The notes: generated by a model not told the origin, from the letters alone. DNA of 64,000 nt from Peptoniphilaceae bacterium (GCA_902363535.1 CABJAE010000011.1:13490-77489), one strand, 5' to 3'; shown: positions 18,872-26,200, counted from the stretch's first letter. Program-made: numbers and translations.

Positions 18872-19806
18872 AACCGCTCATATTAATTACCGGGCCCACC
18901 GGTTCCGGGAAATCCGACCTTTCCGTGGCCCTCGCTAAAAAACTCCATACGGAGATCATTTCCGCGGATTCCGTGCAGGTTTACCGCGGTTTTACGATCG
19001 GTAGCGGAAAGATTACGCCGGAGGAGACGGAGGGCATTGTCCACCATCTTATCGACATAAAAGATCCTCACGAATTTTATTCCGCCGCCGATTTTTACGA
19101 AGCCGCCGCGCCGATTTTTGAAGATCTGTGGCGCGCGGGAAAGATTCCCATCGTCTGCGGGGGAACGGCCCTTTACATTCACAGCTTAATTTACGATTTG
19201 GACTTTTCCGAAAAGCCTTCAACCGAACGTCGAAAGGAACTCAACAATCTTTATAATCGACGGGGACTCGAATATATGGTGGCTTTATTGAAGGAGAAGG
19301 ACGCGACCATGGCGGAGGCCGTGGATTTAAACAATCCCCGCCGCGTCATTCGCGCCCTGGAACGAATCGAATCCGGCCATGTGGAAACAGAGCAACTACG
19401 GAAAAAGCGCAAAGGCGTCGATCCGCTGTACATCGTGTTGGATTGGGAGCGGGACGCGCTTTACGATCGAATTAACCGCCGCGTACTGAAAATGGTGGAG
19501 GCGGGGCTCTACGATGAAGTGGAAGAGCTCTATAGGGTCTACGGCGGCGATGTGAAGCCTATGGGATCCATCGGCTACAAAGAAGTGGTGAAGTATATAA
19601 AAGGGGAGTGGGATGAAGCCACTGCCATCGAAAAAATCCAACAACATTCCAGAAATTTTGCCAAGCGGCAGATGACCTGGTTTCGCAAGGAAGAAGATGC
19701 GGTGTTCATTCCCATGTCTGAATTGACGAAAGATGCGGCACTTGAGAAGATTTTAGAACTGGAGAGAGAAAAATATGGTACAGATCGCGGATTTAATGGC
19801 GATTGA
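18868..19806 (+). CDS. miaA: tRNA dimethylallyltransferase
   Basis: MiaA adds the dimethylallyl group to A37 of tRNAs reading UNN codons. The P-loop GPTGSGKS is at residues about 8-15, with SADSVQVYRG, and the GTALYIHSL segment follows. It has 312 residues. Its prenyl donor comes from the MEP pathway, partly encoded in this window, and its product is the substrate of MiaB in the same operon. It overlaps the following gene by 32 bases in another frame. Confidence 0.95.
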   Translation: MKPLILITGPTGSGKSDLSVALAKKLHTEIISADSVQVYRGFTIGSGKITPEETEGIVHHLIDIKDPHEFYSAADFYEAAAPIFEDLWRAGKIPIVCGGTALYIHSLIYDLDFSEKPSTERRKELNNLYNRRGLEYMVALLKEKDATMAEAVDLNNPRRVIRALERIESGHVETEQLRKKRKGVDPLYIVLDWERDALYDRINRRVLKMVEAGLYDEVEELYRVYGGDVKPMGSIGYKEVVKYIKGEWDEATAIEKIQQHSRNFAKRQMTWFRKEEDAVFIPMSELTKDAALEKILELEREKYGTDRGFNGD

Positions 19807-21004
19807 AGCGAGCCTTCAAGAACCCTTTGCTGCACTGGATGAGATTTGTTTATTTAATCAGGAAAAAGTATTAAAGGCTCTGCAATCCGTACGATTGGCG
19901 TCGGCGGATTTCAACTGGGCGACCGGCTACGGCTACGGGGATGTAGGCAGGGAAAAGGTGGAGGCCGTTTACGCCGCACTCTTTCACACGGAAGACGCAT
20001 TGGTGCGGCCCAATATGGTTTCCGGCACCCACGCCATCGCCCTCACTATAAAAGCCTTGACGAAGGCGAGAGATACCATCGCCTCCGTTTCCGGCTCTCC
20101 CTACGACACCTTGCACAAAGTGTTGGGCACCGCCGGGAATGCGCCGGGGAACTTGAAATCTGAAGGTATCGGTTATCGGGAGCTTCCTTTAAAAGATGAT
20201 GGCGCCATGGATTACGAAGCCATTAGCGATTTCGTGTCCCATGACGCGGATCTTGTGATTATGCAGCGCTCCACCGGCTATTCCGATCGACGGGCCTTTA
20301 CCGTCGATGAAATCAAGCGAGCGGTGGAAGAAATCAGAAAAAGCTACGACGGCATAATTTTTCTCGATAATTGCTACGGCGAATTTACGGAAAAAATCGA
20401 GCCCACGGAAATCGGCGTCGATGTTATGGCGGGCTCCCTCATAAAGAATCCCGGTGGCGGCCTGAGTCTATCCGGCGGCTACGTCGTCGGAAGCGAAGAA
20501 ATCATCGAGCGAGTGGCGGCGGAACTGACGGCGCCGGGCATCGGCAAGGAATGCGGCCTCTCCTTCGGGCAAACCCGAAACACCTTAATGGGCCTGTTTC
20601 TCGCGCCCCATCGCGTGGCCCAGTGCATAAAAGGCGCCATGCTCTTTGCGAAAACATTCGAAACCATGGGCTACGACTGCATCCCTGCATCCACGGATCC
20701 GAGAAGCGACATCGTCCAATCCATTGCCTTAGAGACGCCGGAAAATCTCGTGCGTTTTTGCCGCGCTATTCAGGCGGCCTCGCCGGTGGATTCCCATGTT
20801 ACGCCCTATCCCTGGGATATGCCCGGCTACGAAGATCAGGTCATTATGGCGGCGGGCGGCTTTATCGAAGGAAGCAGCATCGAATTGTCTGCCGACGGTC
20901 CCATGCGCGCGCCCTACCGCGTGTATTTCCAAGGCGGCCTTACTTACGAACACATAAAACTCGCCCTGATTCAGGTACTTGACGCCCTCGATCAAAAGGC
21001 ATAA
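19775..21004 (+). CDS. PLP enzyme of the methionine gamma-lyase / YnbB family
   Basis: A 409-residue fold-type I PLP enzyme of the Met_gamma_lyase family (YnbB-like, often annotated as aluminium resistance protein). The Schiff-base lysine lies in MAGSLIKNPGGGL, with FLDNCYGEF before it and RPNMVSGTHAI in the N-terminal half. The precise substrate of this family is unsettled. Its position directly after miaA resembles the hfq/ynbB neighbourhood in Bacillus, although no hfq is visible here. The start at 19775 lies inside miaA and is followed by an unbroken family match. Confidence 0.85.
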   Translation: MVQIADLMAIEASLQEPFAALDEICLFNQEKVLKALQSVRLASADFNWATGYGYGDVGREKVEAVYAALFHTEDALVRPNMVSGTHAIALTIKALTKARDTIASVSGSPYDTLHKVLGTAGNAPGNLKSEGIGYRELPLKDDGAMDYEAISDFVSHDADLVIMQRSTGYSDRRAFTVDEIKRAVEEIRKSYDGIIFLDNCYGEFTEKIEPTEIGVDVMAGSLIKNPGGGLSLSGGYVVGSEEIIERVAAELTAPGIGKECGLSFGQTRNTLMGLFLAPHRVAQCIKGAMLFAKTFETMGYDCIPASTDPRSDIVQSIALETPENLVRFCRAIQAASPVDSHVTPYPWDMPGYEDQVIMAAGGFIEGSSIELSADGPMRAPYRVYFQGGLTYEHIKLALIQVLDALDQKA

Positions 21005-21007
21005 AGA

Positions 21008-21054
21008 AACCCCGATGCCTTCCGCAGTGACGGAAGCTCGGGGTCATTTTTTAT
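21008..21054 (+). terminator. Rho-independent terminator after the miaB-mutSL operon
   Basis: A long two-part stem (CCCCGA with TCGGGG, inner CTTCCG with CGGAAG) followed by six T residues. It lies between convergent genes and may also work weakly in the leftward direction. Confidence 0.85.
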
Positions 21055-22619
21055 TACGAATAAACGGCGAGTAGCCGCTTAAATTCCGAAATATCCGTAT
21101 AGCCTTTTCGCTTTTTGAAATCGGTGTCGTATCCCTGCTTCTTAATTCTTAAATCGCGGCACAGGCCCTGCAATTCATAGGGCGAGGGCAGTTGGCCGAA
21201 AGTATAGACCAAGGCCCCTTCCGGCACGGACTCAACGAAAAAGTCGGTGATGATTAAATCATAGGGAAGCCGGGCCAAATGATTCATGTCGACGCGATAA
21301 CCGTCGTAAAGCTCGGCGTGAATTAAATTCGACGTTCCCTTGTTGATCAAGTGAACCAGCGTTTTTCCGAAAAAGGAATCGTCCTGGCTGACCACCAGGG
21401 CCTTGTAGGGCTCGCGGCCGTAAAATAATTGAGAGAGAAGATCCGGCCAGAGGCTGTAAAAGGCCAGGGTCAGTTCGTCGATGGCGTAGTCCATGAATTC
21501 CGGAAATTCGCGGACAAATTCCTTGAAAATCGTCGTCAACTCTGTGTGAAGCTCCGGATTTGCAAAGGAGATGTAGGCAAGCAAGTAGGTGGAACGCTTA
21601 AGGAAGAATTCCCGTTTTTTAAAATTGGAGAGGCGATAGGTAAAGTAAACCGCCAGGGAGCGATACAATTCGTCCCGATCCTCCAGTTGCAGATGAAATT
21701 GATCCAAAAAGCCCGGCAAGTGGGATTTAAAAAAGTCTTCACGACTTTTTATGGATTGGAGTTTTTCCTCTAAAAGATCCGGGTCGTCGAAGAGAATGGG
21801 ATTTTCTTCCGCATAAAAAATAGACAAGATGCTCACCAAAAGATCCACCGGCGTGCTCACTTGTTTCTTGGGCATGACGTCGTCAATTAATTTCTTTACT
21901 ACCTCGTCGGTGGCCAGCAATTTCGCATTGGCGATTAATTCGTCTCGATAATTTTCCGTATGAATCGTATGACCCTGCATGAGGCGGAAAAACGACACGG
22001 CGATGGATACCTTTATGTAATTGTGTTGTGCCGGGGAAGGGGAGAAGTGGAGGAAGCTGTACATGCGCTCGGCAAAAGTCTCCACGAGGTCTTCCCGGAT
22101 CGTGCCTGAAAAAGGCCATTCGCCGGGATGCAACATGGTCTCGATAAACATATTCACGTAAAAATTCCGGATTTCTTTTTCCTCACCTTCGAACTGAAAA
22201 TCCGAATAGGAGAAAGAAAGATCGTAGACGCCCACAAGCTGCTCGTTAAAATTTTGCACGTGGCGATAAATCGACGTTTCGCTGAATCCCAAATCAAAGG
22301 CGAGATCCGATTTTTTAATGGTGGGATCGAAAAATGCCTGAAAGAGAATTTTATAGAGCAGTGATTCGCGAACCAGTAATTTCTTCATGCTGATTAAACC
22401 GAAGTTCGGGCGGAACTGCACGTAAAGCATGGAGCCGTTATAAAAAAATTCGGCATGGTCCTTAAACTTTTTCTCGACGATGCGAACGTAGTTGCGGACC
22501 GTCTTTTTTGTGACGCCGATGACCGCAGCCAAATCCCCCAGTTGGATCCACTTGTTACGCTCCTTATATAAAATGGTCAGAAGGGCCATTAAGTTTTTGT
22601 CCTGATTTAAAAATAACAT
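21054..22619 (-). CDS. Mga/AtxA-like transcriptional regulator, solitary
   Basis: A 521-residue protein with two helix-turn-helix segments at the N-terminus (about residues 16-50, with IQLGDLAAVIGVTKKTVRNYV, and 88-125, with DLAFDLGFSETSIYRHV). PRD-like all-helical regions and a C-terminal EIIB-like part follow. This order matches the Mga/AtxA (PCVR) group, which answers to sugar phosphotransferase status and controls surface or virulence genes in streptococci and Bacillus anthracis. Histidine phosphorylation sites cannot be assigned confidently. No PTS or surface gene lies next to it. The ATG follows GGAGGCAGT. Confidence 0.78.
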   Translation of the reverse strand: MLFLNQDKNLMALLTILYKERNKWIQLGDLAAVIGVTKKTVRNYVRIVEKKFKDHAEFFYNGSMLYVQFRPNFGLISMKKLLVRESLLYKILFQAFFDPTIKKSDLAFDLGFSETSIYRHVQNFNEQLVGVYDLSFSYSDFQFEGEEKEIRNFYVNMFIETMLHPGEWPFSGTIREDLVETFAERMYSFLHFSPSPAQHNYIKVSIAVSFFRLMQGHTIHTENYRDELIANAKLLATDEVVKKLIDDVMPKKQVSTPVDLLVSILSIFYAEENPILFDDPDLLEEKLQSIKSREDFFKSHLPGFLDQFHLQLEDRDELYRSLAVYFTYRLSNFKKREFFLKRSTYLLAYISFANPELHTELTTIFKEFVREFPEFMDYAIDELTLAFYSLWPDLLSQLFYGREPYKALVVSQDDSFFGKTLVHLINKGTSNLIHAELYDGYRVDMNHLARLPYDLIITDFFVESVPEGALVYTFGQLPSPYELQGLCRDLRIKKQGYDTDFKKRKGYTDISEFKRLLAVYS

Positions 22620-22659
22620 ACTGCCTCCGTTGCATTAGAAGATTAAGAAATATTATTCT

Positions 22660-22668
22660 ATTATATCC
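22660..22668 (-). promoter_or_regulatory. Predicted -10 box of the Mga-like regulator
   Basis: A perfect TATAAT on the minus strand (22660-22665), about 40 bases before the start. The -35 region is weak, as expected of a gene that needs activation or is lowly expressed. Confidence 0.4.
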
Positions 22669-22721
22669 TTTTTGCGGGAAAATAGAAGAAAGAAACGGTC
22701 GTCGAGTAGAAAAAAGCGCTC

Positions 22722-22756
22722 AAAAAATGCCGTCGAGGAAACTCGGCGGCATTTTG
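22722..22756 (-). terminator. Rho-independent terminator after lexA
   Basis: Read leftward, a 14-pair stem with one mismatch and a TTTC loop is followed by six T residues, directly after the lexA stop. Confidence 0.85.
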
Positions 22757-22758
22757 GT

Positions 22759-23382
22759 TTAAAACAGGCGATAGAGGCCGATGACGCGGCCAAGCACCTT
22801 GAGATCGTCCACGTAAATGGGCTCCATGGTGCTGTTTTCCGGTTGGAGACGGAAGCGTTGATTTTCTTCATCGCGATAGAAGGTCTTGATGGTCGCTTCG
22901 TCTTCGATAAGGGCCAGAATAATTTCCCCTTCCTCGGCGGAGGAGGCAGGTTCGATCAAAACCTGATCGCCGTCTAAAATGCCGGCATCGATCATGCTTT
23001 CTCCCTGAACCGTTAAAAAGAAGAGATTGCGGTCTTTTACAAAATCCGTGGCCATGGGCACGGTGTCGGAAATATTTTCCGAAGCTAAAATGGGAAGTCC
23101 GGCGGCGACGCGGCCGAGAATAGGAATATCGGTGGTTTTCTTTTTGGCGGAGAGAAAATCGTCATCCTGACGGATTACCTCGATGGCCCGATTAATGGTG
23201 GCGCCGCGACGAATGTAATTCTTAAGTTCCAGCTTTTCTAAATTGGAGTGAACGGTGGATGTGCTCTTAATGTTGCAGCCGTTGCAGATTTCGCGAATAG
23301 AAGGGGGGTAGCCGTTGGAATCGATAAAGCGTTTAATATAAAAGAGAATTTCCATTTCCCGTTTTTCAAGATCTTCATACAT
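22759..23382 (-). CDS. lexA: SOS repressor LexA
   Basis: A 207-residue LexA. The winged-helix DNA-binding domain covers about residues 1-70 (GYPPSIREIC, STSTVHSNLEKL). The self-cleavage site is Ala94-Gly95 in GRVAAGLP, and the catalytic pair is Ser129 (QGESM) and Lys166 (EATIKTF). RecA filaments stimulate its self-cleavage. The gene is divergent from a yneA-like gene, and the intergenic region carries LexA-type operators, including one overlapping its own promoter, so autoregulation is likely. Confidence 0.96.
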   Translation of the reverse strand: MYEDLEKREMEILFYIKRFIDSNGYPPSIREICNGCNIKSTSTVHSNLEKLELKNYIRRGATINRAIEVIRQDDDFLSAKKKTTDIPILGRVAAGLPILASENISDTVPMATDFVKDRNLFFLTVQGESMIDAGILDGDQVLIEPASSAEEGEIILALIEDEATIKTFYRDEENQRFRLQPENSTMEPIYVDDLKVLGRVIGLYRLF

Positions 23383-23415
23383 GGTATATATCGCTCCTTT
23401 TCATGAGGTACATTT

Positions 23416-23444
23416 AGTATATCAGAGACGAACAAACATTTCAA
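23416..23444 (-). promoter_or_regulatory. Predicted lexA promoter
   Basis: On the minus strand TTGAAA (23439-23444), 17-base spacer, TATACT (23416-23421). The LexA-type box at 23429-23442 overlaps the spacer and the -35 hexamer. Confidence 0.65.
23429..23442. promoter_or_regulatory. LexA operator at the lexA promoter
   Basis: CGAACAAACATTTC agrees at 13 of 14 positions with the Gram-positive SOS box CGAACRNRYGTTYC. It covers the lexA -35 region, so bound LexA would block its own gene. Confidence 0.65.
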
Positions 23445-23462
23445 ACATACATTCAAAAAAGC

Positions 23463-23491
23463 TTGACAGGAAACAATTGTTCAGATACAAT
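23463..23491 (+). promoter_or_regulatory. Predicted promoter of the yneA-like gene
   Basis: Perfect TTGACA (23463-23468), 17-base spacer, TACAAT (23486-23491). LexA-type boxes lie directly downstream of the -10 hexamer. Confidence 0.7.
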
Positions 23492-23492
23492 T

Positions 23493-23543
23493 GGAACAAA
23501 CGTACGAACATAGTTTCAAAACATACGATCGAACATTTAATTT
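23493..23543. promoter_or_regulatory. Cluster of LexA-type half and full operators before yneA-like gene
   Basis: Three GAAC-containing sites follow one another. CGAACATAGTTTC (23505-23517) differs from GAAC-N4-GTTC at one position. GGAACAAACGTACG (23493-23506) and CGAACATTTAATTT (23530-23543) are weaker. They cover the expected transcription start of the yneA-like gene. Confidence 0.5.
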
Positions 23544-23556
23544 TTGGAGGCATGAA

Positions 23557-23913
23557 ATGAAAAGAGAGAAAACCATAAATCGCCCCTGTCAAATAAATAA
23601 ACATCCTTCCCAACGAGCCCTTAAAAAAAGAAAGCGCCTACGCCTGCTGCCGATTATTCTTCTTTTGTTACTGAGCATTATGGGAACCACTGTACCGAAG
23701 AGCATGGAAACCTATCAGGTGCGGGAAGAATACTGTGTCAAACCGGGAGATACCCTGTGGTCCATCGCATCGTCCTATGCCAATGAGGGCGACGATTTGC
23801 GCCTTATGATCCACCGGATGGTGGAAGCCAATGGTTTAAAGGATGACTGCACCTTAAAGCCCGGAGAGACGATTTATGTCGTATTGGAGGAACGCGAACT
23901 TCGCTCTAATTGA
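23557..23913 (+). CDS. YneA-like SOS cell-division inhibitor with LysM domain
   Basis: A 118-residue protein: very basic N-terminus (about residues 1-28), one membrane helix (about 29-48), then a C-terminal LysM domain (CVKPGDTLWSIA to LKPGETIYVV). This is the layout of Bacillus YneA, which delays division during the SOS response. The divergent position to lexA and the LexA-type boxes at its promoter support that role. A frame from 23491 is longer, but the ATG at 23557 follows TTTTTGGAGG. Sequence identity to YneA itself was not measured. Confidence 0.82.
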   Translation: MKREKTINRPCQINKHPSQRALKKRKRLRLLPIILLLLLSIMGTTVPKSMETYQVREEYCVKPGDTLWSIASSYANEGDDLRLMIHRMVEANGLKDDCTLKPGETIYVVLEERELRSN

Positions 23914-23989
23914 ATTGATCAAGGATGACCTACCGGTGGTGTCGCGTAGCTCTCGGCGCGACCGGCACATAATTAGAAATACACAAACG

Positions 23990-24017
23990 AAAAGACGGCC
24001 AGGCGCCGTCTTTTTTC
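23990..24017 (+). terminator. Rho-independent terminator after the yneA-like gene
   Basis: Stem AGACGGC/GCCGTCT with a five-base loop, flanked by an A-rich arm and followed by six T residues. Confidence 0.85.
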
Positions 24018-24103
24018 ATGCCTTTTCGGATGAACCGTTTTGGAAAGAGATAAAAGAAGAGAGAACATGATGTCGTGAGATTTAAAAGACACCCTGAATA
24101 TAA

Positions 24104-24133
24104 TTAGTCACAAAATATAAATTTTGTGACTAA
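24104..24133. repeat. Perfect palindrome, 13-base arms, four-base centre
   Basis: TTAGTCACAAAAT and its exact complement surround ATAA. Neither strand has a T-run after it, so it does not look like an intrinsic terminator. It may be an operator for a dimeric regulator or the scar of a mobile element. Confidence 0.6.
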
Positions 24134-24170
24134 AACGAACTACTTCATAAAGAGGAGCGATCGCTAATCT

Positions 24171-24338
24171 TTAAGGCCCTTTAAACGGTTCTGTTTTTTC
24201 TATATGCAACGCTATGAATCTTTCATTTAAAGGTCTTAAATTCGATTTTGCGGCTTCGTTTTTGGGCAAAGGATGAATTCCATCCCACGATCCACCTAAA
24301 TTATACTTCGAAATCTCTGTCCCGTGGATCCTAACCAA
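24171..24338 (-). CDS. Possible small gene or gene remnant of 55 residues, unknown
   Basis: A leftward frame with protein-like composition, including the pieces YNLGGSWDGIHPLP and LNERFIALHIEKTEPF, ends at 24171. The best start is a TTG at 24338, preceded by GGAGGT at only three bases; an in-frame stop lies eight codons further upstream. A possible -10 TAGTAT lies upstream of that. No family was recognised. It could be a genuine small protein or the 3' part of a decayed gene. Confidence 0.35.
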   Translation of the reverse strand: MVRIHGTEISKYNLGGSWDGIHPLPKNEAAKSNLRPLNERFIALHIEKTEPFKGP

Positions 24339-24505
24339 AATACCTCCGAGCGATCTTTATTTATCGTCCTAAGTACTTTTGATACTATTTATGAAATCAT
24401 CTATTCAATCAAAGGACGGTTCTGCTAAGCAATCACTTGACGTCCATCAAGAAAACAATTATGTTTTAGTTAGAAAGTATGAATTTCCAACTTAAGAGGT
24501 TTATT

Positions 24506-24763
24506 ATGTTAGTTGGATTAAAAGCGAAATCACAAGTGACCATTCCGAAAGACATCGTTCAGTCTATGGAATTAAATCAAGGCGATCAGTTTGAGGTCAC
24601 CGAAGACAACGGAAAAATTGTCCTCGTGCCCGTTGCAGTCTATCCCGAACACGTTATAAGGAGCTTAAAGGCCGAAGTGAAAGAAATTAAGGAATCCATC
24701 AAAAACGGGAACCAGTTGGTTTTTGATTCCATCGACTCTCTTTTCGAGGAATTGGATAAGTAA
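24506..24763 (+). CDS. AbrB/MazE-type DNA-binding protein, probably an orphan antitoxin
   Basis: An 85-residue protein. The swapped-hairpin DNA-binding domain fills residues 1-45, with KAKSQVTIPKDI and NQGDQFEV typical of AbrB/SpoVT. A charged helical tail follows (about 50-85), as in antitoxins whose tail wraps the toxin. The ATG at 24506 follows AAGAGG. No toxin gene follows: only a 19-codon frame overlaps its stop before a terminator. It may be a solitary regulator or the survivor of a toxin-antitoxin pair. Confidence 0.75.
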   Translation: MLVGLKAKSQVTIPKDIVQSMELNQGDQFEVTEDNGKIVLVPVAVYPEHVIRSLKAEVKEIKESIKNGNQLVFDSIDSLFEELDK

Positions 24764-24822
24764 TGCCCGAAGTTTTACTTCTTTGCGATATAGGGCACCA
24801 TGATGTTCTGAATAAGTTTTAA
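24763..24822 (+). pseudogene. 19-codon frame coupled to the AbrB-type gene, possible toxin stub
   Basis: The stop of the AbrB-type gene overlaps an ATG (TAATG), the usual arrangement for a toxin behind its antitoxin. The frame encodes only MPEVLLLCDIGHHDVLNKF before a stop that touches the terminator. It is too short for any toxin and may be the remaining start of one, or chance. Confidence 0.3.
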
Positions 24823-24856
24823 AACCTCCTCTGCTTTTTGGCATAGGAGGTTTTTT
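24821..24856 (+). terminator. Rho-independent terminator after the AbrB-type gene
   Basis: AACCTCCT pairs with AGGAGGTT around a small inner TGC/GCA stem, and six T residues follow. Confidence 0.85.
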
Positions 24857-24861
24857 ACTGA

Positions 24862-25117
24862 GTGAAGGCCGGCTCATGGCGTATCGTATCATCGATTGAT
24901 GATATTAAACCATGGATACCGTCGTTTCCTGATATTGACGCCGTAGAATCGAAATAGCGGGCATTTTATTCATAAAGCACATAGAAAGCCGGTTAATAAT
25001 AAAAAGTATGCTATTCGTCGCTTAGAGGCCCTGAAAAATAAATTTATGATTTCAGAAAATGGTTGTATATTTATAAAATCATGTACCGGAAACGAGATCG
25101 AATGTTCGAACGTATGA
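24862..25117 (+). pseudogene. Degenerate coding-like fragments, origin unknown
   Basis: Two short rightward frames follow each other with a +1 shift. The first (24862-24957, GTG start) includes IDDIKPWIPSFPDID; the second (24947-25117, no start codon) includes YAIRRLEALKNKFMIS. Their composition is protein-like, and a single frameshift would join them, so this may be the ruin of a small gene. No family was recognised, and chance is a real alternative. The rest of the gap (24857-25131) shows nothing else except a LexA-type box near its right end. Confidence 0.25.
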
Positions 25118-25120
25118 TTC
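25107..25120. promoter_or_regulatory. Stray LexA-type box
   Basis: CGAACGTATGATTC agrees at 13 of 14 positions with CGAACRNRYGTTYC. No intact gene starts nearby; the recombinase gene ends 12 bases to the right, on the other strand. It could be a relic of an SOS-controlled gene that decayed. Confidence 0.35.
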
Positions 25121-25131
25121 CGTCGAACAGA

Positions 25132-26136
25132 TCATTTTTTTTCTTTTTCCGCATCCTCAAGCATTTTTTCCACGTCCTCCACATTGGCCAAGGGGTTTTG
25201 GCTCATGGTGTGGCGAATGTCTTCCATATTGACGTGAGTGTAGATTTGCGTCGTTGAAATAGACTCGTGGCCGAGAATTTCCTGAAGGGATTTCAGGTCT
25301 TCGTCGCCGAATTGATACATTAAGGTGGCAGCCGTGTGGCGCAGCTTATGCACGGTGTATTTTTTCGTATCAAATCCGGCGTTTTTCAAGTGTTTTTCCA
25401 ACATATGCTGAATGGAGCGATTGCTCATGCGGCTTTTGCGCATGCTTAAAAAGAGGGCCCCTTCTTCCTCCAAACCTTCGGCCTTCCTCGCCGCCAAATA
25501 GGCATCGATGGAGCGCTGAACATTGTCGTTTAAATAGACCAGTCGTTCCTTGGAGCCCTTGCCCCAAATGCGCAGGGTGCGGTCTTTGTTTAAATCTTCC
25601 ACATTTAATGATGCGAGTTCACTGAGGCGCAGGCCGCAGTTTAAAAACAGGGTGGCGATGGCGTAATCCCGCCGGCGGAAGATCTCTTTCTGTTTATAAT
25701 TTTGAACGGAATGCAAGAGTCGCACGGCCTCTTCCAATGTTAAGTAGACGGGAAGAGAACGTTCGATTTTCGGCATGTCGATGTTTTCCGTCGGGTTTTT
25801 ATCCAATACATCCACTTTATAGGTCAGATAGTCGAAAAAGGAGCGCACGGAAGAAATTTTTCGAAATTTCGTTCGGCTGCTATTTTGCCTTTCCCTATCC
25901 AAATAGGAAATATAGGCGTAAACATCGCTCTTGTCGATTTGTTCCAAAAGGGCCTTATCGACGGTGTCGATGTCAACTTCGTCTAAGGAATCTACGACGA
26001 GGCCTTCTTTTCGAACGCGCATATAACGAAGAAATTGTCGTATGTCGTAATAATATTCTTTTATCGTGCCGTCGCTGCGGCCTTTGGCGGCGCGCAGGTA
26101 ATTTAGGTAGTCGTCCAGTATAGTTGAGCGAATCAT
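25132..26136 (-). CDS. Tyrosine recombinase, XerC/XerD type
   Basis: A 334-residue recombinase with an N-terminal SAM-like core-binding domain (about residues 1-115) and a catalytic domain (about 130-310). The complete active site is visible: Arg170 (CGLRLSEL), Lys196 (GKGSKER), His263 and Arg266 (HKLRHT), His290 (LGHES) and Tyr299 (TTQIYTH). Xer enzymes resolve chromosome dimers at dif. It is longer than usual (about 300) because of a charged C-terminal tail and an N-domain insert. The chromosomal XerC/D role is likely, since lexA often neighbours such a gene in Clostridia, but an element-borne integrase is not excluded. Confidence 0.88.
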   Translation of the reverse strand: MIRSTILDDYLNYLRAAKGRSDGTIKEYYYDIRQFLRYMRVRKEGLVVDSLDEVDIDTVDKALLEQIDKSDVYAYISYLDRERQNSSRTKFRKISSVRSFFDYLTYKVDVLDKNPTENIDMPKIERSLPVYLTLEEAVRLLHSVQNYKQKEIFRRRDYAIATLFLNCGLRLSELASLNVEDLNKDRTLRIWGKGSKERLVYLNDNVQRSIDAYLAARKAEGLEEEGALFLSMRKSRMSNRSIQHMLEKHLKNAGFDTKKYTVHKLRHTAATLMYQFGDEDLKSLQEILGHESISTTQIYTHVNMEDIRHTMSQNPLANVEDVEKMLEDAEKEKK

Positions 26137-26172
26137 GTGTCACCTCGTAACTATCATAGCAAAGAAAACAAG

Positions 26173-26200
26173 AAAAAACCCGCCCGTAGGCAGGTTTTTT
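26173..26200 (-). terminator. Rho-independent terminator after rny
   Basis: Read leftward, AAAACCTGCC pairs with GGCGGGTTTT around a TACG loop and ends in six T residues, right after the rny stop. Confidence 0.85.

Larger units (their letters stand above)
23914..24505. other. AT-richer intergenic region with terminator, palindrome and a small reading frame
   Basis: This 592-base gap holds the yneA terminator (23990-24017), a 13-bp-arm palindrome (24104-24133) and a leftward 55-codon frame (24171-24338). The remainder shows no recognisable gene. Base composition is more AT-rich than the flanking genes, which suggests acquired or decaying DNA. Confidence 0.6.

Noticed and set aside
20371..20982. 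203-residue plus-strand frame rich in Arg
   Set aside because: Inside the PLP enzyme gene in another frame; Arg/Gly-rich shadow translation.
23926..23975. Imperfect GC-rich inverted repeat before the yneA terminator
   Set aside because: Only about six base pairs with a ten-base loop are solid; not enough to call an RNA element.
23876..24070. 64-residue plus-strand frame after the yneA-like gene
   Set aside because: It begins inside the yneA-like gene and runs through its terminator hairpin, with no ribosome site.
25063..25257. 64-residue plus-strand frame downstream of the stray SOS box
   Set aside because: Mostly antisense to the recombinase 3' end and Phe-rich; not convincing as an SOS gene.
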